From Chondrilla cf. caribensis (Eukaryota; Porifera; Demospongiae; Chondrillida; Chondrillidae), in contig OZ026553.1 of NCBI GenBank assembly GCA_964020155.1, forward strand, positions 2,253,479 through 2,317,478: a DNA stretch of 64,000 bases. Direction: 5' to 3'. The position numbers and the translations under genes were made by a program. This document shows positions 61,150-64,000 of this stretch, one piece after another. How positions within the stretch are numbered: position 1 is the first letter of the stretch; the number at the start of each line of letters is the position of its first letter. The notes beneath the pieces were generated by a model. That model saw only the letters and a program-made list of their open reading frames with translations, was not told where the DNA came from and did no database searches.

Positions 61150-64000
61150 ACCTTTCTACGGGCCCGAACTAACTTTTGAGACAATTCCTATTTCTGTACC
61201 TAACCCGTAACCCAAGCTACATTTGAAGGTGCTTAGTATCTTTTCAATGTATGGGATAGTATAGTAGGGAATATGCTAAGCACCTTTTTGAATAGCTCAT
61301 GGGAAAGTGGGCGTGTTATCCTGATATTTTTATCAGACTTTTCTGCGGGCTTGAACTATCTTATGAAACACTTCCCGTCTCTGTAACTAACCCGTAACCC
61401 AAGCTACATTCGCAGGTGCTTAGAATTTTCTCAATGTATGGGATAGTATAGGAGACAAAACGTTAAGCACCTTTTTGAATAGCTCATGGGAAAGTGGGCG
61501 TGTCAGTGTAATATTTCTACCGGACATAGCTTGGGATATGAACTAACTTCTGGAACAATTCCCGTCTCTGTAACTCACCTGCAACCCCAGTTACATTTGA
61601 AGGTGCTTAGTATTTTGTCAATGTATGGGATAGTATAGGAGACAAGACGTTAAGCACCTTTTTGAATAGCTCATGGGAAAGTGGGCGTGTCAGTGTAATA
61701 TTTCTACCGGACATAGCTTGGGATATGAACTAACTTCTGGAACAATTCCGTCTCTGTAACTCACCTGCAACCCCAGCTACATTTGAAGGTGCTTAGTATT
61801 TTGTCAATGTATGGGATAGTATATGTAGGAAAGAAAACATTAAGCACCTTTTAGAATAGCTCATGGGAAAGTGGGTGTGGCACCGTGATAATTCTACCAG
61901 ACCTAGCTGAGGACATGAACTAACTTCTGAACTAATTCCCATCTCTGTACCTAACCCGTAACGCAAGCTACATTCGAAGGGGCTTAGTATTTTTTCCATG
62001 TATGGGATAGTATAGGAGAGAAAACGTTAAGCACCTTTTGAATAGCTCAGCTCCCGTCTCTGTACCTAACCTGTAACCCCAGCTACAGTCAAAGGTGCTT
62101 AGTATTTTTTCATTGTATGGGATAGTATAGGAGACAAAACGTTACGCACTTTTTAGAATAGCTCATGGGAAAGTGGGGGTGTCAGCATAATATTTCTACC
62201 AGACCTAGCCTGGGACGTGAACTGACTTCTAGAACAATTCCCGTGTCTGTAACTAACCTGCAACCCCAGCTACAATTGAAGGTGCTTAGTATTTTGTCAA
62301 TGTATGGAATAGTATAGGAAAGTAAACGTTAAGCACCTTTTAGAATAGCTCATGGGAAAGTGAGCATGTTAGCGTGATATTTCTACCAGACCTAGCTGGG
62401 GACCTAAACTAACTTATGAGGCAATTCCCATTTCTGTACCTAACCCGTAACCCAAGATACATTCGAAGGTGCTTAGTATTTTTTCAATGTATGGGATAGT
62501 ATAGGAGAGAAAACGTTAAGCACCTTTTTGAATAGCACATGGGAAAGTGGGCATATTAGCGTGATATTTCTACAAGACCTAGCTGGGGACCTAAACTAAC
62601 TTATGAGACAATTCCCATTTCTGTACCTAACCCGTAACCCAAGCTACATTCGAAGGTGCTTAGTATTTTTTCAATGTATGGGATAGTATTGGAGAGAAAA
62701 CGTTAAGCACCTTTTTGAATAGCTCATGGGAAAGCAGGCATATTAGCGTGATATTTCTACAAGACCTAGCTGTGCACCTAAACTAACTTATGAGGCAATT
62801 CCCATTTCTGTACCTAACCCGTAACCCAAGATACATTCGAAGGTGCTTAGTATTTTTTCAATGTATGGGATAGTATAGGAGATAAAACGTTAAGCACCTT
62901 TTTGAATAACTCATGGGAAAGTGGGAGTGACAGTGTGATATTATACCAGACCTAGCTGGGGACGTAATCTAACTGATGAGACAATTCCCATTTCTGTACC
63001 TAACCTGTAACCCAAGCTACATTCGAAGGTGCTTAGTGTTTTTTCAATGTATGGGATAGTATAGGAGAGAAAACGTTAAGCACCTTTTTGAATAGCAAAT
63101 GTGAAAGTGGGCATATTAGCATGATATTTCTACCAGACCTAGCTGTGGACCTAAACTAACTTATGAGACAATTCCCATTTCTGTACCTAACCCGTAACCC
63201 AAGATACATTCGAAGGTGCTTAGTATTTTTTCAATGTATGGAATAGTATAGGAGATAAAACGTTAAGCACCTTATGAATAACTCATGGGAAAGTGGGCGT
63301 GACAGTGTGATATTATACCAGACCTAGCTGGGGACCTAAACTAACTTATGAGACAATTCCCATTTCTATACCTAACCCGTAACCCAAGATACATTCGAAG
63401 GTGCTTAGTATTTTTTCAATGCACAGGATAGTATAGGAGATAAAACGTTAAGCACCTTTTTGAATAACTCATGGGAAAGTGGGCGTGACAGTGTGATATT
63501 ATACCCGACCTAGCTGGGGACGTAATCTAACTGATGAGACAATTCCCATTTCTGTACCTAACCTGTAACCCAAGCTACATTCGAAGGTGCTTAGTGTTTT
63601 TTCAATGTATGGGATAGAATAGGAGAGAAAACGTTAAGCACCTTTTTGAATAGCAAATGTGAAAGTGGGCATATTAGCATGATATTTCTACCAGACCTAG
63701 CTGTGGACCTAAACTAACTTATGAGACAATTCCCATTTCTGTACCTAACCCGTAACCCAAGATACATTTGAAGGTGCTTAGTATTTTTTCAATGTATTGA
63801 ATAGTATAGGAGATAAAACGTTAAGCACCTTATGAATAACTCATGGGAAAGTGGGCGTGACAGTGTGATATTATACCAGACCTAGCTGGGGACATAATCT
63901 AACTGATGAGACAATTCCCATTTCTGTACCTAACCCGTAACCCAAGATACATTCGAAGGTGCTTAGTATTTTTTCAATGTATGGGATAGTATAGGATAGA
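61150..64000 (+). repeat. Satellite array B (about 187-bp monomer, 16 copies, runs off the edge)
   Basis: The marker GCTTAG in GAAGGTGCTTAGTATTTT occurs at 61231, 61419, 61605, 61791, 61982, 62097, 62284, 62471, 62659, 62845, 63031, 63219, 63403, 63589, 63776 and 63961. Spacing is 184-191 bp apart from one 115-bp step (a deletion near 62050). Same family as 13010-15860, opposite orientation. Confidence 0.95.

Overview
This is eukaryotic nuclear DNA from an animal. The genes are split into many small exons with GT/AG borders, introns carry long (GT)n/(CA)n runs and mobile-element fragments, and the recognisable proteins are metazoan: ribosomal protein S13, a CHST15-type carbohydrate sulfotransferase, a GTPase/death-domain protein, condensin II subunit H2 (NCAPH2) and a fibrocystin-L (PKHD1L1)-type ectodomain with G8, TIG and cupredoxin-like parts. 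The mix of a ROC/COR-like plus death-domain gene with a PKHD1L1-like gene would suit a sponge or another early-branching marine invertebrate. That placement is inference from gene content only.

Layout, left to right. 1-10287 (+): RPS13, six exons, the first cut by the window edge, with two long introns full of DNA-transposon remnants. 11329-12669 (+): an intronless membrane-anchored sulfotransferase. 13010-15860: a tandem satellite (~190 bp monomer) broken by a TTAA-flanked element that itself carries an inverted-SINE composite. 16181-22990: a fragment of the 3' end of an NCAPH2-like gene (-), several TA-flanked MITEs, SINEs, a large hairpin and a few unplaced candidate exons. 23045-40437 (+): a ten-exon gene, here called gene A, encoding about 1163 residues with a novel N-terminal region, a P-loop GTPase/COR-like core, a Cys cluster and a C-terminal death-like domain. 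41539-44100 (-): the 3' half of an NCAPH2-like gene. 44101-60751 (+): gene B, a PKHD1L1-like locus with several frame or phase conflicts and missing parts, so possibly a pseudogene or an indel-bearing assembly. 61150-64000: a second array of the same satellite in opposite orientation, with a three-monomer higher-order period, running off the right edge.

The most unusual organisation is a duplicated head-to-head segment: about 120 bp just upstream of gene A (22887-23006) recurs just upstream of gene B (43986-44112). On the minus strand both copies hold the same candidate NCAPH2-like exon and splice donor; on the plus strand both show the same AG|AGCTCCGTGG junction reading into unrelated proteins. 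With the two NCAPH2-like 3' ends (16181 and 41539) this points to a segmental duplication whose two copies now lead into different plus-strand genes.

The genes do not form a pathway. RPS13 acts in the ribosome, the sulfotransferase probably in the Golgi, gene A probably in cytoplasmic death-fold signalling, NCAPH2 in chromosome condensation, and gene B at the cell surface. All product calls rest on motif recognition by eye; no database search was possible.
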